Source of the DNA: Rhizobium ecuadorense
Lineage (GTDB): Bacteria > Pseudomonadota > Alphaproteobacteria > Rhizobiales > Rhizobiaceae
Direction of reading: 5' to 3'
Length of the DNA: 49,931 bases
NCBI RefSeq assembly: GCF_001187535.1
Contig: NZ_LFIO01001354.1
Coordinates: forward strand, 1 to 49,931
The notes beneath the pieces were generated by a model that saw nothing but the letters and a program-made list of their open reading frames with translations, did no database searches and had not been told where the DNA came from. Within the stretch, counting starts at the first letter, position 1; each line of letters opens with the position of its first letter. Position numbers and translations under genes: made by a program. Shown here piece after piece: positions 24,089-32,654 of this stretch.

Positions 24089-25375
24089 TTACTTGTTGGC
24101 GGCGAGCGCCACGTTGACCTTGTCGACGTCCGCGCTCATCGCCTTGAAGGTGTCTTCGAGGGAAAGCTCGCCGACGATCAGCTGGCTCATCCGCTGGACG
24201 ATGAGCTGATAGATGGCGGAAGATCCCTTGAGGCGTTCCAGGTCGCGGGCGGCCTTCGGGGCGCTGTCGCGGCTTGCGAGGAAGACGGCCATGGCGTCCT
24301 TGGCGTTCTTGCTCTCAAGCTTGTACTGCGGGTCTTTGATGTCGGCGCCGGTCAGGATGACGTAGTTTTCGGCGACTTCGCGCTGGACCTTTTCAGAGCC
24401 GAGGAACTCGATGAAGGAGGCGACGGCCTGCGGGTACTTGGTGCGCTTGAAGCCGACGATCGCGGTACCACCAGGCATTGCGTAGCAACCGGCATCGCCG
24501 CAGGGCGCACTGATCGCCGTCCAGTCGAAGGCGTCGCCGATCTTTTTCTGGAACGGATTGACCATCCAGTTGCCGGCGATATAGGTCACGACATTGCCGT
24601 TGACGAACTCGTCACCCATGTTCTTGTACTGGGTTCCGCCGGCCGCGCCCCACATTTCCTTCGGGAAAGAGCCGTCCTTCGTCCAGTTGTAGAGATCGGT
24701 GATGTAGTGCTTGGCGGCATCGTCGGGGAAGGCGAACTTGCCGTCCTTGACGTAGTTCGAGCCGTAGGAGAAGGCAGCACCCGAGAAGCGGTGGCCCGAG
24801 CGGTCCATCGTGAAGGGGATCTGGGCGCCGGTCGCCTTGGCGACGCGCGCGGAAGCTTCGACGATGTCCTTCAGCGTGGCGGTCGGCTTCGGCAGCGGTT
24901 CTTTCGCCTGTTCGAACAGCGTCTTGTTGACGAAGGGCAGGTTGAAGGTCTGAGACGCGACATAGCCGTTGATCGAGTTCGGATCGTTGACGCCGGGGAA
25001 ACGAAGCGTGTTCAGGCTGTCGCCGTGCAGCTTGGCGAATCCGTCCGGGTCTTTCATCAAGGGGCGCATGTCGAGGTAGTAGGGCGCCAGCTGCCAGTCG
25101 GTGATCTTGGCGACATCCGGGCCTTCGCCGACGGCAAGCTGCACCGGCAGCTGCTTGGCGACGGCATCATAACCGGAGGAGACGAAATTCACCTTGATGT
25201 CGGGATGCGCGGTCTCGAATTCCTTGCTCAGCGCTTCCATCCGCTCGACATAAGCCTGGTCGTCGTCAGTGAAGAGAAAGGTGATCGTCTGGGTTTCGGC
25301 CATGGCCACGCTGGACCATGCGAAAGAAACGGTGGCAAGCGCCAGTGCGAAAGCCCCTGAAAGATACGTTTTCAT
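24089..25375 (-). CDS. ABC sugar transporter periplasmic binding protein (CUT1), pectic oligosaccharide cluster
   Basis: A 428-residue solute-binding protein. The signal peptide ends near A-M-A before E-T-Q (about residue 26). The mature protein has the family features F-E-T-A-H-P-D-I-K-V-N-F, G-E-G-P-D-V-A-K-I-T-D-W and the T-Y-I-A-G-N-W-M ligand-region segment. Two cysteines (C-G-D-A-G-C near 300) may form a small disulfide. The ATG at 25375 was chosen over 25381 because GGGAGG is six bases before it but directly abuts the earlier ATG. It is divergent from the enzyme and permease genes at 25567-33713, under a matching operator, and ends in a strong terminator. The ligand is probably a galacturonide or rhamnogalacturonide. 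Confidence 0.92.
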   Translation of the reverse strand: MKTYLSGAFALALATVSFAWSSVAMAETQTITFLFTDDDQAYVERMEALSKEFETAHPDIKVNFVSSGYDAVAKQLPVQLAVGEGPDVAKITDWQLAPYYLDMRPLMKDPDGFAKLHGDSLNTLRFPGVNDPNSINGYVASQTFNLPFVNKTLFEQAKEPLPKPTATLKDIVEASARVAKATGAQIPFTMDRSGHRFSGAAFSYGSNYVKDGKFAFPDDAAKHYITDLYNWTKDGSFPKEMWGAAGGTQYKNMGDEFVNGNVVTYIAGNWMVNPFQKKIGDAFDWTAISAPCGDAGCYAMPGGTAIVGFKRTKYPQAVASFIEFLGSEKVQREVAENYVILTGADIKDPQYKLESKNAKDAMAVFLASRDSAPKAARDLERLKGSSAIYQLIVQRMSQLIVGELSLEDTFKAMSADVDKVNVALAANK

Positions 25376-25387
25376 TTTCATCCTCCC

Positions 25388-25403
25388 ATGAAAACATTTT
25401 CAT
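25388..25403. promoter_or_regulatory. Operator ATGAAAA-CA-TTTTCAT, proximal to the binding-protein gene
   Basis: A 16-base palindrome with 7-base arms and a two-base centre, 12 bases upstream of the binding-protein start. A second copy with a TA centre is at 25529-25544. The A/T-rich arms with a TTTTCA edge resemble LacI-family operators (TGAAAA-CG-TTTTCA type). Confidence 0.75.
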
Positions 25404-25528
25404 CAATCGCGGCCTCAGCCATCGATATGTAAATTTCATATACTTGACATTCGTCCCGTCAAGCTATTTTCTGCGGCAATAGCGATGTTTTTGAGCAATT
25501 TTCAAAAATCAGGCGCCAAAATGACCTA

Positions 25529-25544
25529 ATGAAAATATTTTCAT
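25529..25544. promoter_or_regulatory. Operator ATGAAAA-TA-TTTTCAT, proximal to the enzyme operon
   Basis: A perfect 16-base palindrome 22 bases upstream of the GTG start at 25567. The centre-to-centre distance to the copy at 25388-25403 is 141 bases. Each divergent unit thus has its own copy, as expected for one repressor controlling both. The LacI-type regulator at 36512-37549 is the best local candidate, by inference. Confidence 0.75.
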
Positions 25545-25566
25545 AGGATTGCGGAGGAGGCGATCT

Positions 25567-28089
25567 GTGAAAGCGGAAAGCATCAAGCAGCCGGACGGCA
25601 TGGCGCCGGCATACAGCGTGGCTGAGGGGCAGACGATAACGGCATGGGCCGTTTCGGCCCTCATCGAGCGCTATTTTCCCGGCGAGCCGGCCCCGGCCGA
25701 AGATCGCGTGAACTATCGTTTCATCAACGGTTTCGTCGATGTCGGCGATCTGCCGTGCCGCAAGGCTTTCTGGTCCGCCATGGTCGGCCGCGAGCTTGCC
25801 CCCGACACCTCCTGGCCGACCGAAAGCCTCTATCTTCCCGGCTCGAACCGCCGCGTCGAATTCACCAGCTTCTGGCATGTGCCGACGCATGTCAGCCGAT
25901 GGCTGAAGGGCACGTTCAGGACGGACGCACCACGTACGCTCAATCTCGCGCTCAAGACCTGCGGCGGCGTTCGCATCTGGGTCAACGGGCAGGAGGCGAT
26001 GCGCTTCGAGCCCTTCAGGCGCAATGTGGAAAGTGCAACTGAAATAGTGCTGTCGCTTGACGCCGGCGACAACGAGATCCTCGTCCATAGCGAAGATCTC
26101 GCCGAGCGTGACACGACCTGGTTCTTCGAGCTCGAAATGCTGGACAAGGAGCCGCTCTCGGTGCTGCTGCCGGTATCGCTTGATCAGGATGAGGTGCGCG
26201 AGCTGGAAGCGCTTTCGCGCGGCGTGCGACCGGCCCGCGACGTCTTCGTCAACCAGCCGCTGGAGATCATCTTCGACACGGCGCCGGAGCGCGACCTGCC
26301 GGTGGAAATCAAGGTTGTCGGCCATGGCCACGAGCGGCCGGTTCTCGCCCATTCGAAACTGATCCTGCGTGCCCATCAGAACAGCCTGACGGCCGACGAT
26401 GTCTGCGGCATTGCCGACGGTTATCACGGCATCCACATGACGATCGGTTCCGGGCCGGGTTCGGTCACCCGCGTCATCGATGCCGCCTTCATGTGCAGCC
26501 TTTCGCCCTTGCCTGAAGAGACCTCGCTTTCCGCCCGCAAGCGCCACGCCCTGGAATACAGCGCTCGCTTCGGGGCCAACCGCGCCGGGCGTCTCATCGC
26601 GATGATGGAAACCGGCCATCAAGACCATGAAAGCTTCGACCGTATCGTCGATGCGACACTCGCCTCGATCGATGCGCGGGAGGATTGCTCCGATTTCGTC
26701 ATGGTGCCGCTTTTGTGGTTGCTCGGCGCCTATGGCGAGCGGATGCCCGAGGCGACGGTCGATCGCATCCGCCGTTCCGTTCTCTCCTACCGTTACTGGG
26801 TCGACGAGCCGGGCAATGACGCGATGTGGTTCTGGAGCGAGAACCATGTGCTCTGCTTCCATACGAGCCAGTTGCTGGCCGGCCTTCTCCTGCCCGACGC
26901 GGTGTTCTCGGCCTCCGGGCGGACGGGACGACAGCAGGCGGAGCTCGCCGCCGGGCGCCTCGGGCGCTGGTTCGACAGCGTCGAGGCTCATGGCCTGGCG
27001 GAGTGGAATTCGGCGGCCTATTACCCGATCGATTTCATCGGTTTGCTGGCGCTGGAGCGCTGGGCCGAGCGCGGGATCGCCGATCGTGCCCGCGGCCAGA
27101 TCGATCTCATCTTCCGGATGATCGCCCTTCACACGCTCGCCGGCGTTCCGGCCGGATCGCAGGGTCGCGCCTACGACAAGGAACTGCGCGCCGGCCCGCT
27201 GACCGAGCTTGCGCCCTTCGCCCAGGTCGCCTTCGGAACTGGTTGGTTGAACAACGGTGTCGCCGCGCTGACGATGTTCTGCGCCGGCAGCTACGAGCCG
27301 CCCGCCGATCTGACCGAGCTTGCCGCCCTTCCCAGGGGCAGAAGCGTCGAGGCGCGTTACAGCCAGGGGCTCGAGAGCGGCAAGCTCGTGTTGTTCAAGA
27401 ACGAGGCGGCGCAGCTTTCGACGGTCGTCGATCACAAGACCGGCCAGAAAGGCCACCAGCAGCATGTCCTCGATGTCAGGCTGGCCGGCCATCCGATGGC
27501 GAGGTTGTGGGTCAATCATCCGGGCGAAGACGATCCCTGGGGCAATCAAAGGCCGTCCTATTGGGCCGGCAATGGCATCCTGCCGCGCGTCGCCCAGCAT
27601 CGCGACGTCGCGTTGCTGATCGAGGATACTCGCGACGCACGGCATGCATGGACGCATGCCTATATCGGCCGCGACGGCCTGGACGATCTCATCGTCGAAG
27701 ACAAATGGCTGATCGCGCGGTCCGGCCGGGGATTTGCCGCCCTCTGGGCCTCGAACGGCCTGGAGCTGATCGCCGATGGGCCGACCGCCGGCCGCGAGGC
27801 GCGCTCCTACGGTCCGCTCTGCGGCTGGGCTGCTATCGTCGGATGCGGCAATGGCGACGCCTTCAAGGCCTTCCTCGAGCGCCTGTGCCAGACGACGGTT
27901 TCCTTCGATCCCGCGCTTCGGCATCTCTCATTGACGCCGCCGGGCGGCCCCGCGCTCTCGCTTTCCTATGCCGACGGTCTTTCGATCGCCGGCAAGCCCC
28001 GGCCGTACACCCATGACCAGCCGCACCCGATCCTCACCCACGACAGTGCCGCGTCCCAAGCCGGCACTGACGGACCGTTCTACTCGTAA
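25567..28089 (+). CDS. Uncharacterised 840-residue protein, probable glycan-active enzyme
   Basis: I do not recognise a named family. Residues about 90-185 look like a carbohydrate-binding-type beta sandwich (V-R-I-W-V-N-G-Q-E, then L-D-A-G-D-N-E-I-L-V-H). Residues about 320-590 are helix-rich and look like an (alpha/alpha)6 toroid. They carry W423-S-E-N-H427 and E479-W-N-S482 followed by A-A-Y-Y, the sort of polar clusters found at active sites of toroid lyases and hydrolases. The last 200 residues are strand-rich. There is no signal peptide, so it is cytoplasmic. The GTG start at 25567 has GGAGGAGG seven bases upstream; a longer start would absorb that site. It heads an operon with GH105 and GH28 enzymes and an ABC importer, so it probably acts on imported pectic oligosaccharides. 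Confidence 0.8.
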   Translation: MKAESIKQPDGMAPAYSVAEGQTITAWAVSALIERYFPGEPAPAEDRVNYRFINGFVDVGDLPCRKAFWSAMVGRELAPDTSWPTESLYLPGSNRRVEFTSFWHVPTHVSRWLKGTFRTDAPRTLNLALKTCGGVRIWVNGQEAMRFEPFRRNVESATEIVLSLDAGDNEILVHSEDLAERDTTWFFELEMLDKEPLSVLLPVSLDQDEVRELEALSRGVRPARDVFVNQPLEIIFDTAPERDLPVEIKVVGHGHERPVLAHSKLILRAHQNSLTADDVCGIADGYHGIHMTIGSGPGSVTRVIDAAFMCSLSPLPEETSLSARKRHALEYSARFGANRAGRLIAMMETGHQDHESFDRIVDATLASIDAREDCSDFVMVPLLWLLGAYGERMPEATVDRIRRSVLSYRYWVDEPGNDAMWFWSENHVLCFHTSQLLAGLLLPDAVFSASGRTGRQQAELAAGRLGRWFDSVEAHGLAEWNSAAYYPIDFIGLLALERWAERGIADRARGQIDLIFRMIALHTLAGVPAGSQGRAYDKELRAGPLTELAPFAQVAFGTGWLNNGVAALTMFCAGSYEPPADLTELAALPRGRSVEARYSQGLESGKLVLFKNEAAQLSTVVDHKTGQKGHQQHVLDVRLAGHPMARLWVNHPGEDDPWGNQRPSYWAGNGILPRVAQHRDVALLIEDTRDARHAWTHAYIGRDGLDDLIVEDKWLIARSGRGFAALWASNGLELIADGPTAGREARSYGPLCGWAAIVGCGNGDAFKAFLERLCQTTVSFDPALRHLSLTPPGGPALSLSYADGLSIAGKPRPYTHDQPHPILTHDSAASQAGTDGPFYS

Positions 28090-28105
28090 AACATAGGTCT
28101 CCAGC

Positions 28106-29200
28106 ATGAACACAACATCTGTCGATAACGCCGCGCTCCTGACGACGATCGATCGCGTGGCGACGGCTTTCAGCCGGCTCAGAGGCATCAAGGAAGGTCT
28201 CGTCAGCGAAAGCGCCACCACCGGGATCCAGTTCGACGAGTGGGACTGGGAGGTCGGCGTCGGCCTTTACGGGTTTTTGCGACGCGCAATTTCCACCAAT
28301 GACCAGAAGGCGCTGCAGGAGCTCGTCGCCTGGTATGCCGGCCAGATCGAACGCGGCCTGCCGCCGCGCCAGATCAACAGCACGGCGCCGATGCTGCCGC
28401 TCGCGATCCTCGTCCAGCATGTCGACCGTCCCGATTTCCGCGCCCTCGTCGAGGACTGGGCCGAATGGCTCGTCAAGGAATTGCCGAAGACCGAGGAGGG
28501 CGGCTTCCAGCACGTCGTCAAGGAACGCCTCAACGAGGGCGAATTGTGGGACGACACGCTGTTCATGGCCTGCCTGTTCCTCGCCCGGGCCGGCGTGCTC
28601 TGCGAGCGCAGCGACTGGATCGACGAGGCCGTCTATCAGTTCGTGATCCACACGCGCTATCTCTCCGATCCGGTGAGTGGTCTCTGGTATCACGGCTGGA
28701 CCTTCAACGGCCGGCATAATTTCGCCAATGCCTTCTGGGCGCGCGGCAATGCCTGGATCACCGTCGCCATTCCGGAACTCTTCGATCTCGTCCCGACGCT
28801 CGGCGAGAAGGACCGGCGTTTCCTGTCGAACGTTCTCGTCAGCCAGGTGCGCTCGCTGAAGACCTATCAGCGGCCGGACGGGATGTTCACGACGCTTCTG
28901 GACGATCCGTCCTCGCCGCTCGAAACCTCGGCCACGGCAGGCATCGCCTATGGCATCCTGCGCGCCGTCGACGCCGGCATTCTCGATAAGAGCGACAAGG
29001 TTCATGCGGAGCGCGCGCTTGCAGCGGTGCTGGCGCAGATCGATGAGGAAGGCGTTGTCCACGGCGTCTCGGACGGCACGCCAATGGGGCACGACCTCGA
29101 TTTCTACCGGCGCATCCCGAACATCCCAACGCCTTACGGCCAGGCGCTGACCATGCTGCTGCTGACGGAAGTCTTTCTCGAAGGCGGTCAGCGCCAATGA
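28106..29200 (+). CDS. Unsaturated glycuronyl/rhamnogalacturonyl hydrolase, GH88/GH105 type
   Basis: A 364-residue enzyme of the YteR/YesR-like (alpha/alpha)6 family. It removes the 4,5-unsaturated uronic acid left at the non-reducing end by pectate or rhamnogalacturonan lyases. Landmarks are E-L-W-D149-D150-T-L-F-M-A with the candidate catalytic aspartate, W-Y-H-G-W near 193, W-A-R-G-N-A-W near 212, E-T-S-A-T-A-G-I-A-Y-G near 275 and Y-G-Q-A-L-T-M-L near 347. There is no signal peptide, so it works on imported oligosaccharides. Its stop overlaps the GH28 start by four bases. GH105 is preferred over GH88 from the W-x-R-G-N-x-W pattern. Confidence 0.9.
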   Translation: MNTTSVDNAALLTTIDRVATAFSRLRGIKEGLVSESATTGIQFDEWDWEVGVGLYGFLRRAISTNDQKALQELVAWYAGQIERGLPPRQINSTAPMLPLAILVQHVDRPDFRALVEDWAEWLVKELPKTEEGGFQHVVKERLNEGELWDDTLFMACLFLARAGVLCERSDWIDEAVYQFVIHTRYLSDPVSGLWYHGWTFNGRHNFANAFWARGNAWITVAIPELFDLVPTLGEKDRRFLSNVLVSQVRSLKTYQRPDGMFTTLLDDPSSPLETSATAGIAYGILRAVDAGILDKSDKVHAERALAAVLAQIDEEGVVHGVSDGTPMGHDLDFYRRIPNIPTPYGQALTMLLLTEVFLEGGQRQ

Positions 29201-30561
29201 CTTCAACCTCCCTCGTCGCGATCGAGGCGTTCGACGGCGACAATACCGACCGCCTCCAGGCGGAGATCGACAGCCTTTCGGCTTCCGGCGGCGGACGCCT
29301 GGAACTCCTGGCGGGCATTCACCTCTGCCGGGGGCTCCGGCTTCGCTCCGGTGTCGATCTTCATCTGGCTGCCGGCGCGATCCTGCGTCCCGTTCCCGAC
29401 TATGCGGCTTACGCGCATACGACTGTTTCGGTGATCGCCGAGAAGTCGGATCGCGGCATGATCGTCGCCAAGGGCGCGCGGCGGATCAGCCTGACGGGGC
29501 CGGGACGCATCGAAGCCGGTTGTGACAGCTTCATCATCGGCGACGACGAGACGGTCGGAACCTTCATCCCGGCCGAATTCCGCCCCCGCGTCGTCGTCTT
29601 CGAGGGTTGCGACGAGGTCGAGATCAGCGCGCTGCATATCAGCCGCTCACCGATGTGGACGCTGCATTTCGTCGACTGCACCGATGTCAGGGTCCGGAAC
29701 GTGAGGATCGACAACGACCGCCGCCTTCCCAACACGGATGGCATCGTGCTCGATGCCTGCCGCGGCGCCGTCATCGAGGATTGCACGATATCGACGGCCG
29801 ACGACGGCATCTGCCTGAAGACCAGCATCGGTCCTGAAGGTGTCGCCATCGGCCGATGCGAAAACATTCTCGTCCGCCGCTGCTCGGTTCAGAGCCTCAG
29901 CTGCGCGCTGAAGATCGGCACGGAAACGCATGGCGACGTCACCAATGTCGTCTTCGAGGATTGCAGCGTTTCCGCCTCCAACCGAGCGCTCGGCATCTTC
30001 TCCCGCGACGGCGGCCGGATATCGAACGTCAGGTTTTCGCGGATCGCGGTAGAGTGCCGCGAAACGCCCGATGGCTTCTGGGGCTCGGGGGAGGCGCTGA
30101 CCGTCAATGTCGTTGACCGAATCACCGAGCGCCCGGCGGGCGCCATCGAGAACCTCATCGTCGAGGATGTGACCGGGCAGATGGAAGGAGCGATGACGGT
30201 CATCGCGGCCGCGCCCGCGGGCATCCGCAACGTTTGGCTGCGGCGCGTCGGCATAGAACAACGGCCGGGCCTGCTCGGCACCGGACAGACCTATGACCTG
30301 CGCCCGACCAATGCCGATCTCTCCCCGAAGGCAGACGGCGGTGGCCGCGCCAATGCCTGGACGCGTGGCGTGGATGGGCGGGTGATCGGCCTGCAGGACT
30401 ATCCGGCCGGAATGCCCGCCGTCTATGTGGCTGGGGTCGCCGGGATTTTGATGAACGAGGTGCGGATCACAAGGCCGACACCGCTGCCGCAAGGCTGGAA
30501 CGCAATCGACGTCGTGTTCGAAACGGCGGCACCCGATGGGAGTAGGGCATGGCAGAACTGA
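29197..30561 (+). CDS. Glycoside hydrolase family 28 (polygalacturonase/rhamnogalacturonase type)
   Basis: A 454-residue parallel beta-helix enzyme. The three GH28 acid positions are visible: D181 in P-N179-T-D-G-I-V-L, and D202-D203 in T-A-D-D-G-I-C-L-K. The usual endo-enzyme G-H-G motif is replaced by I-G-T-E-T-H-G-D, as in many exo-acting or rhamnogalacturonan-active members. No signal peptide, so cytoplasmic and probably exo-acting on short imported substrates. It is coupled to the GH105 gene by an ATGA overlap, and its end overlaps the ATPase gene by 13 bases. Exact linkage specificity (galacturonan or rhamnogalacturonan) is open. Confidence 0.9.
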   Translation: MTSTSLVAIEAFDGDNTDRLQAEIDSLSASGGGRLELLAGIHLCRGLRLRSGVDLHLAAGAILRPVPDYAAYAHTTVSVIAEKSDRGMIVAKGARRISLTGPGRIEAGCDSFIIGDDETVGTFIPAEFRPRVVVFEGCDEVEISALHISRSPMWTLHFVDCTDVRVRNVRIDNDRRLPNTDGIVLDACRGAVIEDCTISTADDGICLKTSIGPEGVAIGRCENILVRRCSVQSLSCALKIGTETHGDVTNVVFEDCSVSASNRALGIFSRDGGRISNVRFSRIAVECRETPDGFWGSGEALTVNVVDRITERPAGAIENLIVEDVTGQMEGAMTVIAAAPAGIRNVWLRRVGIEQRPGLLGTGQTYDLRPTNADLSPKADGGGRANAWTRGVDGRVIGLQDYPAGMPAVYVAGVAGILMNEVRITRPTPLPQGWNAIDVVFETAAPDGSRAWQN

Positions 30562-31655
30562 AACTTTCCACCGTCAACAAGTCGTATGGCTCCGTCAAAG
30601 TGCTGCACGACGTCGAACTCGATATCAAGGACGGCGAGTTCGTCGTCTTCGTCGGCCCGTCGGGATGCGGCAAGTCGACCCTGCTGCGCGTCATCGCTGG
30701 CCTTGAAGAAGTCACGTCTGGCGGAATTTCGATCGGGGCGAGGGACGTCAGCGCCCTTTCGCCGGCCGAGCGCAAGATCGCCATGGTCTTCCAGTCCTAC
30801 GCGCTCTATCCGCATATGAGCGTTCGCAAGAACCTCGCTTTCGGCCTTGAAAATCTGAAGTTCAAGCGCGCCGAGATCGAGGCGCGAATTGCCGAGGCTG
30901 CCAGGATGCTGGCGATCGAACCCTATCTCGACCGGCGTCCGAAGCAGCTTTCGGGCGGCCAGCGCCAGCGCGTGGCGATCGGCCGGGCCATCGTGCGTGA
31001 ACCCGACATTTTCCTCTTCGACGAGCCGCTTTCCAATCTCGACGCGGCGTTGCGTGTCCAGACCCGCGCCGAGATCACCAAGCTGCATCGCGAGATCAAG
31101 ACGACGATGATCTATGTCACGCACGACCAGGTCGAGGCGATGACGATGGCCGACAAGATCGTCGTGCTGCGCGCCGGGCGGGTAGAGCAGGTCGGTGCGC
31201 CGCTCGAACTCTTCGACCACCCGCGCAATCTTTTCGTCGCCGGTTTCCTCGGCTCGCCGCGCATGAACATCATCAAGGGCAAGGTCTCGGCTATCGGTGA
31301 AAACGGTGTGGTCATCGATGTCGCCGGCGGCGGCAGGATCGTCAGCGATGTCGATTCCACGGGCATCACGGTCGGGCAGGACGTGCTTGCCGGCATCAGG
31401 CCCGCGCATTTTTCCCGCTCCAGCGAAAAGGGCCTGCCGTTCATCGTCCAGTATCACGAGGGTCTCGGCACCGAGACCTATGTCTACGGCAACCTTGCGG
31501 GGCAGGAGGAGCAGATCATCATTCATGAGGCCGGCCATTTCGCGCCTGTTCAGGGCGACCGGATCATGATCGATGCCGTTCCGGAACGGGTCCATCTGTT
31601 CGATCCCGAAAGCGGCCTGGCCTTTGCCCGTCGATCAGGACAGGGGAGGGGCTGA
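30549..31655 (+). CDS. ABC sugar transporter ATPase (MsmK/UgpC/MalK type)
   Basis: A 368-residue ATPase with Walker A G36-P-S-G-C-G-K-S-T44, Q-loop V-F-Q-S-Y-A-L-Y-P, signature L-S-G-G-Q (134-138), Walker B F-L-F-D158-E159-P and switch V-T-H-D-Q. About 120 C-terminal residues form the TOBE/OB-fold domain typical of CUT1 importers. These ATPases can serve several importers, so this one may also power the fucoside system, which has none. It overlaps the GH28 gene by 13 bases, and the first permease follows two bases after its stop. Confidence 0.95.
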   Translation: MAELKLSTVNKSYGSVKVLHDVELDIKDGEFVVFVGPSGCGKSTLLRVIAGLEEVTSGGISIGARDVSALSPAERKIAMVFQSYALYPHMSVRKNLAFGLENLKFKRAEIEARIAEAARMLAIEPYLDRRPKQLSGGQRQRVAIGRAIVREPDIFLFDEPLSNLDAALRVQTRAEITKLHREIKTTMIYVTHDQVEAMTMADKIVVLRAGRVEQVGAPLELFDHPRNLFVAGFLGSPRMNIIKGKVSAIGENGVVIDVAGGGRIVSDVDSTGITVGQDVLAGIRPAHFSRSSEKGLPFIVQYHEGLGTETYVYGNLAGQEEQIIIHEAGHFAPVQGDRIMIDAVPERVHLFDPESGLAFARRSGQGRG

Positions 31656-31657
31656 AC

Positions 31658-32653
31658 ATGGCGGCGCTCAAGGCAGGTGCATTGCTGGCTCAGGCAGGCG
31701 ACACGGCGATGAGGGGGGTCGAGGCTCCGATGAATGCGGTCGAACGCATTTTCGGCCGCAAGCGCATGCCTTGGCTGTTCCTGGCGCCGAACCTCGTTCT
31801 CTTCGCGATCTTCACATTCCTTCCGATTGCGATCGCGGTTGGCTACGCCTTCACCGGCGGCACCAATCTTTTCGTGTCGGAGCGGCCCTACGTCGGCCTG
31901 GACAATTTCCGCACGCTGCTTTCCTGCGGCAATTATCTGCAGCCGGGAACCTGCCAGGAATCGCTGTTCTGGACGGCGGTGTGGAACACGCTTTGGTTCG
32001 TGGGGTTCAACGTCGTCGCGACTTTGCTGGTGGCGCTGATCACCGCGCTGATCCTCAATCGGGCGATTTTTGCGCGCGGCTTTTTCAGGGCGATGTTCTT
32101 CTACCCCGTCCTGCTGTCGCCCGTCGTCATCGGCCTGATCTGGAAATGGTTCCTCGATCGCAACGGGCTGCTGAACGCCTTCTTTCAGATGATCGGCGTT
32201 CCCCCTGAAATCTTCCTGCTGGATGTCGGCTGGTCGCGCTTCTTCGTCGTCGTGGTGTCGGTCTGGTTCCATATGGGCTTCTACACGCTCATCCTGCTCG
32301 CCGGTCTGCAGGCGATTCCGAAGGAACTCTACGAGGCCGCTTCCATCGACGCCGCTTCACCGCGCCGCACGCTTTTCAGGATCACGCTGCCGCTGCTGGC
32401 CCCGAACCTGCTCGTCGTCTTCATCCTTCTGATGATCAAATCCGTGCAGATCTTCGACGAAGCCTGGGTTCTGACCAATGGCGGCGGCCCGGGCACGGCC
32501 AACAGCTTCATCGTCCAATATATCTACCAGATGGCGTTCAGCAGCGACCTCCGCCTGTTCGGACTGGCCTCGGCCGCATCGGTTCTGATGGGGCTGGTGC
32601 TTCTGGTTCTCACCCTCATACAGCTGCGCCTCGGCAAGCGAATGGAGTCCTGA
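31658..32653 (+). CDS. ABC sugar transporter permease 1 (UgpA/MalF-like), pectic cluster
   Basis: A 331-residue membrane subunit. An N-terminal cytoplasmic tail of about 40 residues precedes the first membrane segment (W-L-F-L-A-P-N-L-V-L-F-A-I-F). Five more follow. The EAA loop is L-Y-E-A-A-S-I-D-A-A near 225, and the family motif N-G-G-G-P-G-T-A is near 278. The periplasmic loop after TM1 contains two cysteines (S-C-G-N and T-C-Q-E) that could form a disulfide. Genes on both sides are packed within two bases. Confidence 0.94.
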   Translation: MAALKAGALLAQAGDTAMRGVEAPMNAVERIFGRKRMPWLFLAPNLVLFAIFTFLPIAIAVGYAFTGGTNLFVSERPYVGLDNFRTLLSCGNYLQPGTCQESLFWTAVWNTLWFVGFNVVATLLVALITALILNRAIFARGFFRAMFFYPVLLSPVVIGLIWKWFLDRNGLLNAFFQMIGVPPEIFLLDVGWSRFFVVVVSVWFHMGFYTLILLAGLQAIPKELYEAASIDAASPRRTLFRITLPLLAPNLLVVFILLMIKSVQIFDEAWVLTNGGGPGTANSFIVQYIYQMAFSSDLRLFGLASAASVLMGLVLLVLTLIQLRLGKRMES

Positions 32654-32654
32654 G

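Noticed and set aside
25375..25381. Start of the pectic binding protein at the first ATG (25381)
   Set aside because: GGGAGG directly abuts that ATG with no spacing; the next ATG has six bases and gives a normal signal peptide.
25459..27924. Long open frame antisense to the 840-residue protein gene
   Set aside because: Composition is that of a shadow frame. The sense frame has a good ribosome binding site, an operator upstream and operon partners.
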